Shown here: in pieces, positions 36,517-45,302 of the stretch
How the letters are laid out: each line of letters begins with the position of its first letter
Position numbering within the stretch: position 1 is the stretch's first letter
Assembly: GCF_003315795.1 (NCBI RefSeq)
Contig: NZ_QMEY01000032.1
Coordinates: 1 to 64,000, forward strand
Length of the DNA stretch: 64,000 nucleotides
Source: Spongiactinospora rosea
GTDB taxonomy: Bacteria; Actinomycetota; Actinomycetes; Streptosporangiales; Streptosporangiaceae
Reading direction: 5' to 3'
The notes under the pieces: model-generated
The model's database searches: none
Told to the model about the DNA's origin: nothing
Seen by the model: only the letters and a program-made list of their open reading frames with translations
Made by a program: the position numbers and the translations under genes

Positions 36517-37430
36517 CCCATCGCGATTTCAAAAAGGAACAGGACGCGATCGGAGAACTTCGCCGCTGGGCGGCTGCAAAGGATGAGGCGCGAGCAAGGA
36601 TAGAGCAGGAGGTCCACGAGGAATGCGCCCTACTCATTAACCAAGTTGCTGGGGCCAGGGCGGAGGGGGATCTACCAGAAGTACAGCGCGCGATCTCGTC
36701 ACTCCGCAAGACTTTAGTACGCGTCTCAGCGAGCAACCCAAGATTCACCGTAGAGACCGCGAATTTATATGGACACGAGTCCTGGCTTGAGCGAACACAA
36801 AATCAAATGCGATCGAAACAGCATTACCGACTCTACGCCATAATAGACCGCCTCAGGAAGGCAGAGGTAGCAGGGCAAGTAGATGAGGTGCGCACACTAT
36901 ACAATGAGTGCCAGTTCCTACTCAAGGAGCTGGGCTCTCATGCGTCTTCTTATGAGAAGAGACAAATCGGCCTGACCTCCCGGTGGCTCACAGCCGTCCC
37001 GGCTGGCGACAGTCTTGCTATCTCACCGCCGACCGCCCCATCAGGGAGGCTCAAGGCTGCCGCACACGGGCTGAGCGATTACCTGAGCGCTATCTTGACG
37101 AAAACCGCCCGCTCCCAGACGACCATCAGCCTGAAGGACTTGGCGGAACAGGCTGGGGCGACCGAACGGTTATGCACGGGTGCGCTGATAATGATTGATA
37201 AGGAATCAGGCGCGAACGGGCCGATGTTGTCTGCTCTCGTCGCTTCGCCACACGGCGATGCAAGACCGGATTTTCGCCAGGTCCTCGCCGAACTCAACTA
37301 CGAGGTCCCGCAGACTGACATAGCTCTAAATTATGTCTGGCGGCGCGAACTGGAGCGGGCATACGCCTTCCACGCGGAGCCGCCACGGGAAATGCCAGCG
37401 AGACTGGTTCCGCGCAAGAAAACGCCATAA
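36500..37430 (+). pseudogene. Helical-repeat C-terminal part of the CoiA-like gene
   Basis: After the TAA at 36514-36516, coding continues in another frame, opening at ~36500 and running to a stop at 37430. There is no ATG, GTG or TTG in this frame until 36807, yet the residues before it are clearly protein-like (HRDFKKEQDAIGELRRWAAA; VQRAISSLRKTLVRVSASNP). Two repeats of about 60 residues are visible (ALLINQVAGARAEGDLPEVQ and LYAIIDRLRKAEVAGQVDEV), each resembling the end of the upstream frame (LIQDMRRARKAGDYEHI). A single-base indel near 36500-36516 would join the two into ~700 aa. A 207-aa protein could still be made from ATG 36807. Confidence 0.6.
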
Positions 37431-38035
37431 ATGGTGAACTTGTGACTACTATACTCCCGCCGAAGGTCGGCGCAAGGTCGGCTGCGGCCTAGTGCGCTTC
37501 CCGTCCCGTACTCTTGCGCGCTTCCTCGGGAGAACGTCACATCCTGATCCTGATCCTGATCCTGATCCTGATCCTGATCCTGATCCTGATCCTGATCCTG
37601 ATCCTGATCCTGATCAGTTGAGTGTGACGCTTGGGGAAGACTCGGCCGACCGCTGGAGCAGGTACGACAGCGCCGATCGGCCATAGAGAGGAATCAGAGC
37701 CGGATGATGGCACCAATCGCGATCCCAGGCCCCTCACCACCTCGGCGGCGAGCTGGCGGTCGAGGTGTGTCGGCGACATGTGAAAAAATTGAGCGCCGTT
37801 GACAGAGATCCCCGGCTAAGGCCCGGCAAAGGCAACACCCCACGGCTACCAACGACACGCATCCTGGCTCTGACACTTTACTTGCGATCTTCTCTTCACA
37901 ATCTTTCTGTGAGTGGTAGCGGCCGCCTGAGGACCATGTCGGAGCGAGGGCCTCCGCCTCGCTTAGTCACCAAAAAGTAATGCCATCGTGCTCACGGGTA
38001 TGGCCCCTGGAAGAACCGTATAAGGGGGCGAAGCA
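37431..38035. other. Intergenic stretch with tandem repeat, upstream of the integrase
   Basis: About 600 bp between the CoiA-like gene and the integrase. It holds the hexanucleotide array (37541-37615) and, near its end, sequence shared with the integrase remnant at 32173. No convincing gene is seen; a short frame across the array would encode a (DP)n peptide but lacks other support. Confidence 0.5.
37541..37615. repeat. Hexanucleotide tandem repeat, ATCCTG x 12.5
   Basis: Twelve and a half perfect copies of ATCCTG occupy 75 bp. In forward frames it would read DP, SS-like or IL dipeptides, and on the other strand QD or RI. Perfect identity between copies implies recent slippage expansion. 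No flanking gene clearly uses it. Confidence 0.95.
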
Positions 38036-39340
38036 ATGCGACTTCGAAATGATCACTGCGTGGTCTACAAGCGGTGCGGATGCATCGATGAAGCCACCGG
38101 CAGGCAGCTCGGCCGGCGGTGTGACCGCCTGGCCGACCAGGAGCACGGCAGCTGGTACTTCGCCGCCCAAGTCGATGGGCTCAGTGGGCGGCGCGAACGT
38201 ATCCGGCGTGGCGGCTACGCCACTGCGAACGAGGCTCGGCAAGCGTGGCGGGATATGATCCCGATCAGCGCCGAGCAGGCGGCCGGAAACGGCTATACCG
38301 TCGCGCGATGGCTGAACCACTGGCTGGAAACGCACCAAGGGCTGCGCCCCAACACCCGCAAGTGCTACGCCGACCACGTACGACTGCATCTCATCCCGCA
38401 CCTCGGCCGCATCGACCTGGGCAAGCTCACCAGCCGGGACGTGGCACGGATGTTCAGCGCGCTCGCGCAACGCCGTACCCGTTACGGGGTACCGATCGCC
38501 GCCTCTACCCTGCACCGCATCCGGGCGACTCTACGAGCCGCGCTGAACACCGCCATCCGCGAAGGCCTCCTCCAGGCCAATCCGGCCCGGCTCGTCCGGC
38601 TGCCCTCACCGCGGCGCCCCTACCCGGTGGTATGGACCGACCGCAGGATCGCAGCCTGGCAATGCAGTGGAGAGCGCCCCGCCGTAGCCGTATGGACCAC
38701 CCAGCACTTGGCCGAGTTCCTGGACTTCGTACGCTCAGACCGGCTCTATCCGATGTGGTGGCTGATCGCCCTACGCGGACTGCGCCGTGGCGAAGCCGCG
38801 GCTCTGCGCTGGGTAGACCTCGACCTGGACCGGCACGAACTCACCGTGACCCAGCAACTGATGCACACCGGCCAGAGCCTCATCACCTGCCCACCCAAGA
38901 GCGATGCCAGCCACCGGACCATCGCCCTGGATACCGAGACCAGCCGCTTGCTGCGCCGCCACGAGCGCAAGGAACGTCAACGGCTGGGCAGCCGCTGGAG
39001 TGAGACAAGTCCCGTGTTCGCCGCTCCCGATGGGAACTGGCTCCGCCCCGACCACCTCACAACCCGCTTCCATGCCCTCGTGAGGGCCAGCGGACTGCCG
39101 CCGATCCGGCTGCACGATCTCCGCCACGGCGCGGCCACCCTTGCTCTGGCCGCCGGTACGAATCTGAAGGTGGTCCAACACACTCTCGGCCACTCAAGCA
39201 TCGTGGTGACCGCCGACACCTACACTTCGGTCCTGCCCGAAACCTACCACCACGCCGCGACAGCGACCGCGCAACTGGTGATCGCCCAAGCACGCAGAAC
39301 CGCACGAAAGGCCCGCACACCAGCCGCCTGCTCATCGTGA
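38036..39340 (+). CDS. int: Tyrosine recombinase/integrase of the tRNA-Lys island
   Basis: A 434-aa integrase. Residues 1-75 form a Cys-containing N-terminal arm domain (YKRCGCIDEATGRQLGRRCD). Residues ~85-185 are the core-binding SAM-like domain (GNGYTVARWLNHWLETHQG). Residues ~220-420 are the catalytic domain, with Arg in ALRGLRRGEAAAL, Lys in PPKSDASHRTI, HDLRHGAATLAL, GHSSIVVTADT and the nucleophilic Tyr in DTYTSVLPE. It lies 72 bp from the att core in tRNA-Lys, the standard place for an integrase. It is homologous to the fragment at 11211-11807 and to the remnant at 32173. Confidence 0.95.
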   Translation: MRLRNDHCVVYKRCGCIDEATGRQLGRRCDRLADQEHGSWYFAAQVDGLSGRRERIRRGGYATANEARQAWRDMIPISAEQAAGNGYTVARWLNHWLETHQGLRPNTRKCYADHVRLHLIPHLGRIDLGKLTSRDVARMFSALAQRRTRYGVPIAASTLHRIRATLRAALNTAIREGLLQANPARLVRLPSPRRPYPVVWTDRRIAAWQCSGERPAVAVWTTQHLAEFLDFVRSDRLYPMWWLIALRGLRRGEAAALRWVDLDLDRHELTVTQQLMHTGQSLITCPPKSDASHRTIALDTETSRLLRRHERKERQRLGSRWSETSPVFAAPDGNWLRPDHLTTRFHALVRASGLPPIRLHDLRHGAATLALAAGTNLKVVQHTLGHSSIVVTADTYTSVLPETYHHAATATAQLVIAQARRTARKARTPAACSS

Positions 39341-39412
39341 CCCACGTATGACTCACACGTGACCCACTATCAGCAACAAACCTGCCCGTATGCGGCAAAG
39401 CCGCAGGTCGGA

Positions 39413-39458
39413 GTGGTGGGGCGCCAGGGGCTCGAACCCTGAACCTACAGATTAAAAG
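39413..39458. repeat. attR: Attachment site copy within the tRNA-Lys gene, right end of the island
   Basis: The 46 bp are identical to 12008-12053. They cover the tRNA 3' end, T arm, variable loop and the 3' side of the anticodon arm, so integration keeps the tRNA gene whole here and leaves a partial copy at the far end. Confidence 0.9.
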
Positions 39459-39488
39459 TCTGCAGCTCTACCATTGAGCTAACGCCCC
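39417..39488 (-). tRNA. tRNA-Lys (anticodon TTT)
   Basis: On the minus strand the 72-nt gene starts GGGGCGTTAGCTC. It has a D arm with TAGCTCAATGGTAGAGCT, an anticodon arm GCAGA-CTTTTAA-TCTGT giving anticodon TTT, a T arm with GGTTCGAGCCCCTG, and an acceptor GGGGCGT/GCGCCCC closing with discriminator A. The CCA is not encoded. It is the integration target of the island on its left. Confidence 0.93.
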
Positions 39489-39619
39489 CTGTGAAGACTA
39501 CAGAGAGGAACCGTCGGCGGCGACAGGGTTCCTCCGTGAGGATAACTTACCGCACCACCGGCCATAGATCGGGACAGTGGACGGGTTGGGGGGGTTTGGG
39601 CTCGCAGGGGGCGGGTGGG

Positions 39620-40816
39620 CTACAGGGTGTAGGGCTTGAGGGAGATGGATTCGGCGGTTTTGCGGGCGCCCTTGGCCATGAGGGACTTGCCAGGGAGGTA
39701 GGGCATGAGCTTGTAGTTCTGGCGGAGGAACCAGGCCATGGCGCGGCTTTGGGGGACCATGAACTTGCTGACGCCCTCGCCCATCTTCATGCACTTTTGG
39801 GCGTAGCCGCGCATCTGCTGTTCGTAGGCGGGGAAGGCGGTGCGGTGGTCGCCGTGGGTGGTGGCGAGTTCGCCGGCGAGGATGTAGGCGCCTACGAGGG
39901 CGAGGCCGCTGCCCATGCCGGACAGGGGGGATGGGGAGTAGGCGGCGTCGCCGAGGAGGGCGGTGCGGCCGGTGGTCCAGGTGTCCATGTGGACCTGGCC
40001 GATGGCGTCGAAGTAGAAGTCCGGGGAGTCCCACATGGCGACGAGGAGGGGGTCGCTCTCCCAGCCGTTGCCGCGGAAGGTGTCGGCGAGGATCTCCTTC
40101 TGGCGGGCGATGTCGTGGCGGTGGTAGTCGGTGGATGGGGAGGCGAACCAGAGGACGGCCTTGGCCTCGGTGTTGTGGCGGGCGCTGTAGATGGAGACGA
40201 GTTTGCCCGGGGTGCTGTAGGCGAGGGCGGTGTACTGGAGTCCCAGGTGGTTGGGCGTGGTGAAGATGGCGCAGTGCAGGCCCAGGTGCTTGAAGTAGCG
40301 GGACTCGGGGCCGAAGGCCAGGGAGCGGACCTTGGAGTGGATGCCGTCCGCGCCGATGACCAGGTCGAAGCGGCGGGGTGGGGCGTGTTCGAAGGTGACG
40401 TGGACGCCGTCGCCGTCTTCGCGCATGGCGGTGATGGAGTCGCCGAAGATGTACTCGGTGTGCTGGGCGGTCGCGTCGTAGAGGATTCGGGCGAGGTCGC
40501 CGCGCAGGATCTCGACGTCGCCGGCGAACAGGTCGGCGGGCATGCCGGCGAGGCGTTTGCCCGCGCTGTTGACGTACCAGGTCGCGCCCATGCGGGTGCG
40601 TGCGGCCTCGACGGCGTCGAGGATGCCCATGCGGCGCAGGACGGTGAGGTGGGCCTCGCCGCGGAAGTCCACGGCGTGGCCGCCGTCGCGCAGGGCGGGG
40701 GCGCGTTCGACGATGGTGGGGGTGAAGCCGTACCGGTGCAGCCAGTACGCGAGGGCGGGGCCGGCCACTGAGGCGCCGGAGATGAGGATGTTCCGGTTGG
40801 TGGGTGAGGTCGTCAT
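39620..40816 (-). CDS. FAD-dependent monooxygenase
   Basis: A 398-aa PHBH/TetX-type flavoprotein: an N-terminal Rossmann motif ILISGASVAGPALAYWL (GxGxxG variant), a middle VIGADGIHSKVR (the DG motif), and LLGDAAYSPSPLSGMGSGLAL (the GD motif binding the FAD ribityl chain). It would hydroxylate or epoxidise an unknown aromatic or polyketide substrate using NAD(P)H. It follows the SARP-type regulator gene by 78 bp on the same strand and may be its target. Length and motifs are complete. Confidence 0.9.
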   Translation of the reverse strand: MTTSPTNRNILISGASVAGPALAYWLHRYGFTPTIVERAPALRDGGHAVDFRGEAHLTVLRRMGILDAVEAARTRMGATWYVNSAGKRLAGMPADLFAGDVEILRGDLARILYDATAQHTEYIFGDSITAMREDGDGVHVTFEHAPPRRFDLVIGADGIHSKVRSLAFGPESRYFKHLGLHCAIFTTPNHLGLQYTALAYSTPGKLVSIYSARHNTEAKAVLWFASPSTDYHRHDIARQKEILADTFRGNGWESDPLLVAMWDSPDFYFDAIGQVHMDTWTTGRTALLGDAAYSPSPLSGMGSGLALVGAYILAGELATTHGDHRTAFPAYEQQMRGYAQKCMKMGEGVSKFMVPQSRAMAWFLRQNYKLMPYLPGKSLMAKGARKTAESISLKPYTL

Positions 40817-40894
40817 GTGGATGAGGATGCGCCGGCGCGCTCACCGGCCGCTCTCCGGCCGCTCACCGCGTGCCCACCGGCCGCCGGCCAAAGC

Positions 40895-43800
40895 TCACGG
40901 TGACCCGTCGAAGAGGGTGTGGAGCGGCGAGGCCGCGATGACCTGCTCGGATACGCCCGCTTGGCGGAGTGCCCGGGCGCGGGTCATGGTCAGGCCGCGG
41001 GTGAACGCGTGCTCGAACGGAAGGTCGCCCAGGGCCTGCCGTACGTCTTCGGTGAGGGCGGACGGTTCGGTGGGTACGCCGCGCAGGGTGACGGCGGCGC
41101 CGAGCAGTACGGCGGCGGCGGTCGCGTCGCCCTCGGCGTACGCGACCTCGGCGAGGGCTTCGAGGGGGCGGGACGTCTCCGGGAACGCGCCCATGCTCAC
41201 CGCCGTCTCGGCGGCCCGCCGATGGAACTCGCGGGCGGCGGGCAGGTCGCCGCGCAGGTGGGCGATCCGGCCGAGGCCCATGAGGGTACGCGCGCGGTTG
41301 CCGATGCCGCGCATGGCGTGCGGGTCGAAGCGGGCGAGGGCGTCGGTGTAGTGGCGTTCGGCCTCGTCGAGGTGGCCTTCCAGAAGGGCGATGTCACCGA
41401 GGCCGCGCAGGGCGGCGGCCAGGTAGGTGGCGCTGCCGGATTGGCGGGCGAGGGCGGCGGCCTGTTCGTAGTCGGCGCGGGCCACGGCGATCCCCTCCTC
41501 GGCACGTTCGGCCATGGTGTGGTCGGCTCGGTTGCAGAGGAGGTCGGCGGTGTCCTCGGTGGCGGCCAGGGCGTGGGTGAGGGCGAGGGCCTGGTCGGTG
41601 AGGTCGAGGGCGCGGGAGGGGTGGCCGAGGTTGGCGAAGAGGCCGGCGAGGGCGTCCAGGGCGAGGGCGGTGCCCCATCTGTCGCCCACCGCGCGGAAGG
41701 CGGTGACGGCGGAGGTGAGCAGGCGTTCGGCGGTCTCGTACCGGCCGCTGCCGTACTCGGAGTAGCCCCAGATCAGTTCGCCGCCCGCGCGTTCCCAGGG
41801 GTCGGGGCTGCGGCGGATGGCGTCGATGAGGGCGAGGGCGGGGCCGGGCTTCATGTCGGCGGCGTGGGTGAGCAGCCACAGGAACGGCGCGGCCGGGTGC
41901 GAGGGGCCCTCGGCGTTGACGAGGACGCGTTCGGCGGTCGCGCGGTGCTCTTCGGCGCGGGGCCCGGCGATCAGGACGCAGAGGGCGTACGGGCGGCCCA
42001 GCTCGGACGCGGCGGCGGGCGGGGTACGGTCGAGGAGGGCGGTGGCTTCGGGGAGTACCGACGAACGTAGGCCGCGTATCAACAAATACGTGGACATGGC
42101 GGCGAGCAGCCCGAAACCCATGTCCGCTGAGACGTCCCCGCTGACGGCCCAGCGGAGGGCCGTGCGCAGGTTCTCGTGCTCGGCGGCGAGCGTACGCAGC
42201 CAGTCGAGCTGTTCGGTCCGCCGGGTCATCGGGTCGGCGGCGCGGGCCAGGTCCAGCATGTGGGCGGCGTGCGCCCGTCGTACCGCCTCGCCCTCCCCCG
42301 CGGCCTCCAGTTGTTCGGCGGCGTACGCCCGGATCGTCTCCAGCATCCGGTATCGGCCGCCCGAGACCTCCAAAAGGGATTTGTCCGCCAGCGACTCCAG
42401 GATGGCCTCGGTTTCGGCAAGCGCCCCCGAGCCCGCCACCCGGTGGACGGAATCGGCGGTCGCGCCCCCGGCGAACACCGTGAACCGTCTGGCGATCTCC
42501 TGCTCCCGCCCCGGCAGCAGGTCCCAGCTCCACGCCACCACCGCGCGCAGCGTCTGGTGCCGGGCCTCCGCCGTACGGCTGGCCCACGGCGGCAGCGGGG
42601 AGGGCGCGGTCAGGCGGGCGGCGAGCGCGGCGAGGTCGTGGGTGCGCATCCGGGCGGCCGCGAGCTCGATCGCCAGGGGCAGGCCGTCCAGGGCGGCGCA
42701 GATCCGGCGTACGCCGGGCTCGCCCGCGGCGTCGAGCGCGAAGCCCCGGCGTACGGCGGCGGCCCGGTCGGCGAAAAGCCGGGCGGCGGCGGTGCCGGCG
42801 AGGGGACGCACCTGCCACAGGTGCTCCCCCGGAATGCCGAGAGGTTCCCGGCTGGTCGCGATGATCCGCAGCCGGGGGCAGGCGGACAGCAGGTACTCCG
42901 CCAGCGCGGCGGCGGCCTCGATGACGTGCTCGCAGTTGTCGAGCACCAGCAGCGTGGCACGATCGGCCAGCGCGGCGACGAGCCGGGCCGCCCCCACCGG
43001 CGGGGACCCTGGCGAGAAGAGGGGGGATTCGCGCAGGCCGTAGGCGGCGGTGATGGCCTGGACGACTTCGGTGGCGTCGCGGACCGGGGTGAGGCGGACG
43101 AAGCACACCTCCTCCGGCAGCGAAGCGGCCAGTTCGGCGGACAGCCGGGTCTTGCCGACGCCGCCCGGCCCGTGCAGCGTGATCAGCCGGGCCGTGCCCG
43201 CCAGGGCGCGCAACTCGGCGAGGTCGTCGTCCCTGCCGACGAAGCTGGTCAGCGGTGCCGGTGGGCGGGCAACGGCCGGGGAATGGCCGTGCAGCAGCCG
43301 CTGGTGGAGGGCGGCGAGGTCCGGGGAGGGGTCGGTGCCGAGTTCGTCGGCGAGGACGCGCCGGGCGCGTTCGTACGCGGTCAGCGCCTCGGCCGGTCGC
43401 CCGTCGGCTTCGAGGGCGCGCATGAGCAGGCCGTGCAGGCGTTCCCGCAGGGGGTGGCGGTCGGTCAGCTCGCGCAGCTCGGCGGTCACCTCGCGGGCGG
43501 CGCCGAGCAGCAGGTCGGCCTCGGCGCGGTCTTCGAGGGCGGCCAGCCGGTGCTCCTCCAGGCGTTCGGCCACGGCGGGTTCGGCGTCGGCGGCGTCGGC
43601 CAGGGCGGGGCCGCGCCACAGCTCCAGGGCGGCGCGGAGCAGGGACGCGGCGTGCCCGGGGTCGCCGTCCAGCAGCGCCCGGCGGCCCTCGGCGGCCAGC
43701 CGCAGGAAACGGCCCGCGTCCACGTCGTCGGGGTCGGCGGCGAGGCGGTAGCCGGTGGGGGTCCGCTCGATGGACGCGCCGGGGCCGAGGATCCGGCGCA

Positions 43801-44014
43801 GCCGGGAGACCTGGGACTGCAACGCGTGCGCCGGACCGGCGGCCCCGGGGGCGTACAGGGCGTCGAGCAGGCGGTCCACGGTGACGGTCTCGCCGGGCGC
43901 GGCCAGGAGCAGGGCCAGCAGAGTACGCCGGGCGGGGCCGCCCAGCGGCACCTCGCCGCCACCGTTCCGCCAGACCCGCGTCGTCCCCAGGATGCCGAAC
44001 CGCACGCCCGCCAT
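40895..44014 (-). CDS. SARP/AfsR-type transcriptional regulator with NB-ARC ATPase and TPR domains
   Basis: A 1039-aa regulator. ATG at 44014 begins MAGVRFGILGTTRVW, the usual start of SARP proteins; the longer upstream frame is antisense to the sigma gene. Domains: OmpR-type winged helix (~5-90), BTAD (~95-240), an NTPase with Walker A LHGPGGVGKTRLS (~277) and LLVLDNCEHV (Walker B), a winged-helix ATPase tail (~480-560), and a TPR-like array (~650-1000). These proteins activate secondary-metabolism or physiological genes in response to signals. It probably controls the monooxygenase gene downstream. It is divergent from the sigma factor gene, with 36 bp between starts. Confidence 0.92.
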   Translation of the reverse strand: MAGVRFGILGTTRVWRNGGGEVPLGGPARRTLLALLLAAPGETVTVDRLLDALYAPGAAGPAHALQSQVSRLRRILGPGASIERTPTGYRLAADPDDVDAGRFLRLAAEGRRALLDGDPGHAASLLRAALELWRGPALADAADAEPAVAERLEEHRLAALEDRAEADLLLGAAREVTAELRELTDRHPLRERLHGLLMRALEADGRPAEALTAYERARRVLADELGTDPSPDLAALHQRLLHGHSPAVARPPAPLTSFVGRDDDLAELRALAGTARLITLHGPGGVGKTRLSAELAASLPEEVCFVRLTPVRDATEVVQAITAAYGLRESPLFSPGSPPVGAARLVAALADRATLLVLDNCEHVIEAAAALAEYLLSACPRLRIIATSREPLGIPGEHLWQVRPLAGTAAARLFADRAAAVRRGFALDAAGEPGVRRICAALDGLPLAIELAAARMRTHDLAALAARLTAPSPLPPWASRTAEARHQTLRAVVAWSWDLLPGREQEIARRFTVFAGGATADSVHRVAGSGALAETEAILESLADKSLLEVSGGRYRMLETIRAYAAEQLEAAGEGEAVRRAHAAHMLDLARAADPMTRRTEQLDWLRTLAAEHENLRTALRWAVSGDVSADMGFGLLAAMSTYLLIRGLRSSVLPEATALLDRTPPAAASELGRPYALCVLIAGPRAEEHRATAERVLVNAEGPSHPAAPFLWLLTHAADMKPGPALALIDAIRRSPDPWERAGGELIWGYSEYGSGRYETAERLLTSAVTAFRAVGDRWGTALALDALAGLFANLGHPSRALDLTDQALALTHALAATEDTADLLCNRADHTMAERAEEGIAVARADYEQAAALARQSGSATYLAAALRGLGDIALLEGHLDEAERHYTDALARFDPHAMRGIGNRARTLMGLGRIAHLRGDLPAAREFHRRAAETAVSMGAFPETSRPLEALAEVAYAEGDATAAAVLLGAAVTLRGVPTEPSALTEDVRQALGDLPFEHAFTRGLTMTRARALRQAGVSEQVIAASPLHTLFDGSP

Positions 44015-44050
44015 TCTCCCCTGCCGCGCCGCGGCGGGTAGCGTGTGCCC

Positions 44051-45298
44051 ATGTCCGTGGACGTGGGCTTCGAGGACCTGCTGCGCGAGCTGGCGCCGCA
44101 GGTGCTCGGCACGCTCATCCGCCGCCACGGCGCCTTCGACGCCTGCGAGGACGCCGTCCAGGAGGCCCTGCTGGCGGCCAGCCTCCAGTGGCCGCAGGAG
44201 GGCGTACCGGACAACGCGCGCGGCTGGCTGATCACCGTCGCGTCGCGGCGGCTCACCGACCAGATCCGCAGCGAGACCGCGCGCAGGCGGCGGGAGGTCA
44301 CCGCGGCGACGCAGGTGCCCGCCGACGAGCTGATCGCCCGGCCGCCCGGCGAGGACGACGCGGCGGCCGGCCGGGACGACACCCTGACGCTGCTGTTCAT
44401 GTGCTGCCATCCTGCGCTGTCCGCGCCGTCGCAGGTTGCGCTGACCCTGCGGGCCGTGGGCGGGCTCACCACCGCGCAGATCGCCCGCGCCTTCATGGTG
44501 CCCGAGGCGACCATGGCGCAGCGGATCAGCCGGGCCAAGCAGCGGGTCAAGAGCGCGGGCGTGCCGTTCGGCATGCCGCCCGCGGGCGAGCTGGACGACC
44601 GGCTGCGCGTGGTGCTGCACGTCCTGTACCTGATCTTCAACGAGGGGTACACCGCCTCCTCCGGCCCGGAGTTGCACCGGGCGGAGCTGACCGGGGAGGC
44701 GATCCGGCTCACCCGCGCGGTGCGCGGGCTGCTGCCCGGGGCGGGCGAGGTGGCCGGGCTGCTCGCGTTGATGCTGCTCACCGAGGCCCGGCGGCCCGCG
44801 CGTACGCTGCCGGACGGGTCACTGGTCCCGCTGGCCGAGCAGGACCGGCGGCTGTGGGACACCGCCCTGATCAAGGAGGGCGTGGCGCTGATCACCGGCA
44901 CGCTGTCCTGGGCGCCGATCGGGACCTACCAGATCCAGGCGGCCATCGCCGCCGTCCACGACGAGGCGCCGCGCGCCGAGGACACCGACTGGGAGCAGAT
45001 CCTGGCGCTCTACCAGTTGCTGGAGCGCGTTTCCCCCAATCCGATGGTCACCCTCAACCACGCGGTGACGCTGGCCATGGTCCGCGGCCCCGAGGCGGGG
45101 CTCGGCATGCTGGCGGGGCTCGACGCGGACGAACGGCTGGCGGGGCACCACCGGCTGGCCGCGGTACGCGCGCACCTGCTGGAGATGGCGGGCGACGTGG
45201 CGGGGGCGCTGGCGGAGTATCAGGAGGCGGCCCGGCGTACGACGAGCCTGCCCGAACGGCGCTACCTGGAGGGCCGCGCGGCCAGGCTGAAGCCGTGA
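44051..45298 (+). CDS. ECF42-like RNA polymerase sigma factor
   Basis: A 415-aa protein. The sigma-2 region (FEDLLRELAPQVLGTLIRRH, then CEDAVQEALLAA) and sigma-4 region (LTTAQIARAFMVPEATMAQR) occupy the first ~170 residues. The remaining ~240 residues are a DUF6596/TPR-like extension (LYLIFNEGYTASSG, LYQLLERVSPNPMVTLNHAV), which marks the ECF42 type. ECF42 genes usually sit beside a DGPF/YCII gene, but none is adjacent here. An in-frame GTG six bases upstream (44045) is an alternative start. Confidence 0.9.
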   Translation: MSVDVGFEDLLRELAPQVLGTLIRRHGAFDACEDAVQEALLAASLQWPQEGVPDNARGWLITVASRRLTDQIRSETARRRREVTAATQVPADELIARPPGEDDAAAGRDDTLTLLFMCCHPALSAPSQVALTLRAVGGLTTAQIARAFMVPEATMAQRISRAKQRVKSAGVPFGMPPAGELDDRLRVVLHVLYLIFNEGYTASSGPELHRAELTGEAIRLTRAVRGLLPGAGEVAGLLALMLLTEARRPARTLPDGSLVPLAEQDRRLWDTALIKEGVALITGTLSWAPIGTYQIQAAIAAVHDEAPRAEDTDWEQILALYQLLERVSPNPMVTLNHAVTLAMVRGPEAGLGMLAGLDADERLAGHHRLAAVRAHLLEMAGDVAGALAEYQEAARRTTSLPERRYLEGRAARLKP

Positions 45299-45302
45299 CC
45301 GG

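Larger units (their letters stand above)
12008..39458. mobile_element. 27.4-kb genomic island integrated in tRNA-Lys
   Basis: The interval is bounded by a 46-bp perfect direct repeat, one copy lying in an intact tRNA gene. It has a complete tyrosine integrase adjacent to the tRNA-side end. Inside are a Wadjet-SbcCD operon, a divergent nuclease-helicase operon, an HTH protein that could serve as excisionase, IS elements and gene fragments. No relaxase, FtsK/TraB-type translocase, replication initiator or phage structural gene was seen. It looks like a non-conjugative defence island that may be mobilised in trans. Confidence 0.85.

Noticed and set aside
37541-37615. CRISPR array
   Set aside because: It is a uniform 6-bp tandem repeat with no spacers, and no cas1/cas2 genes are present; the Cas4-like nuclease is linked to a helicase instead.
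37492-37686. Small protein with (DP)n repeat over the hexanucleotide array
   Set aside because: The repeat gives an open frame in several registers on both strands, the start lacks an RBS and the flanks do not look coding.
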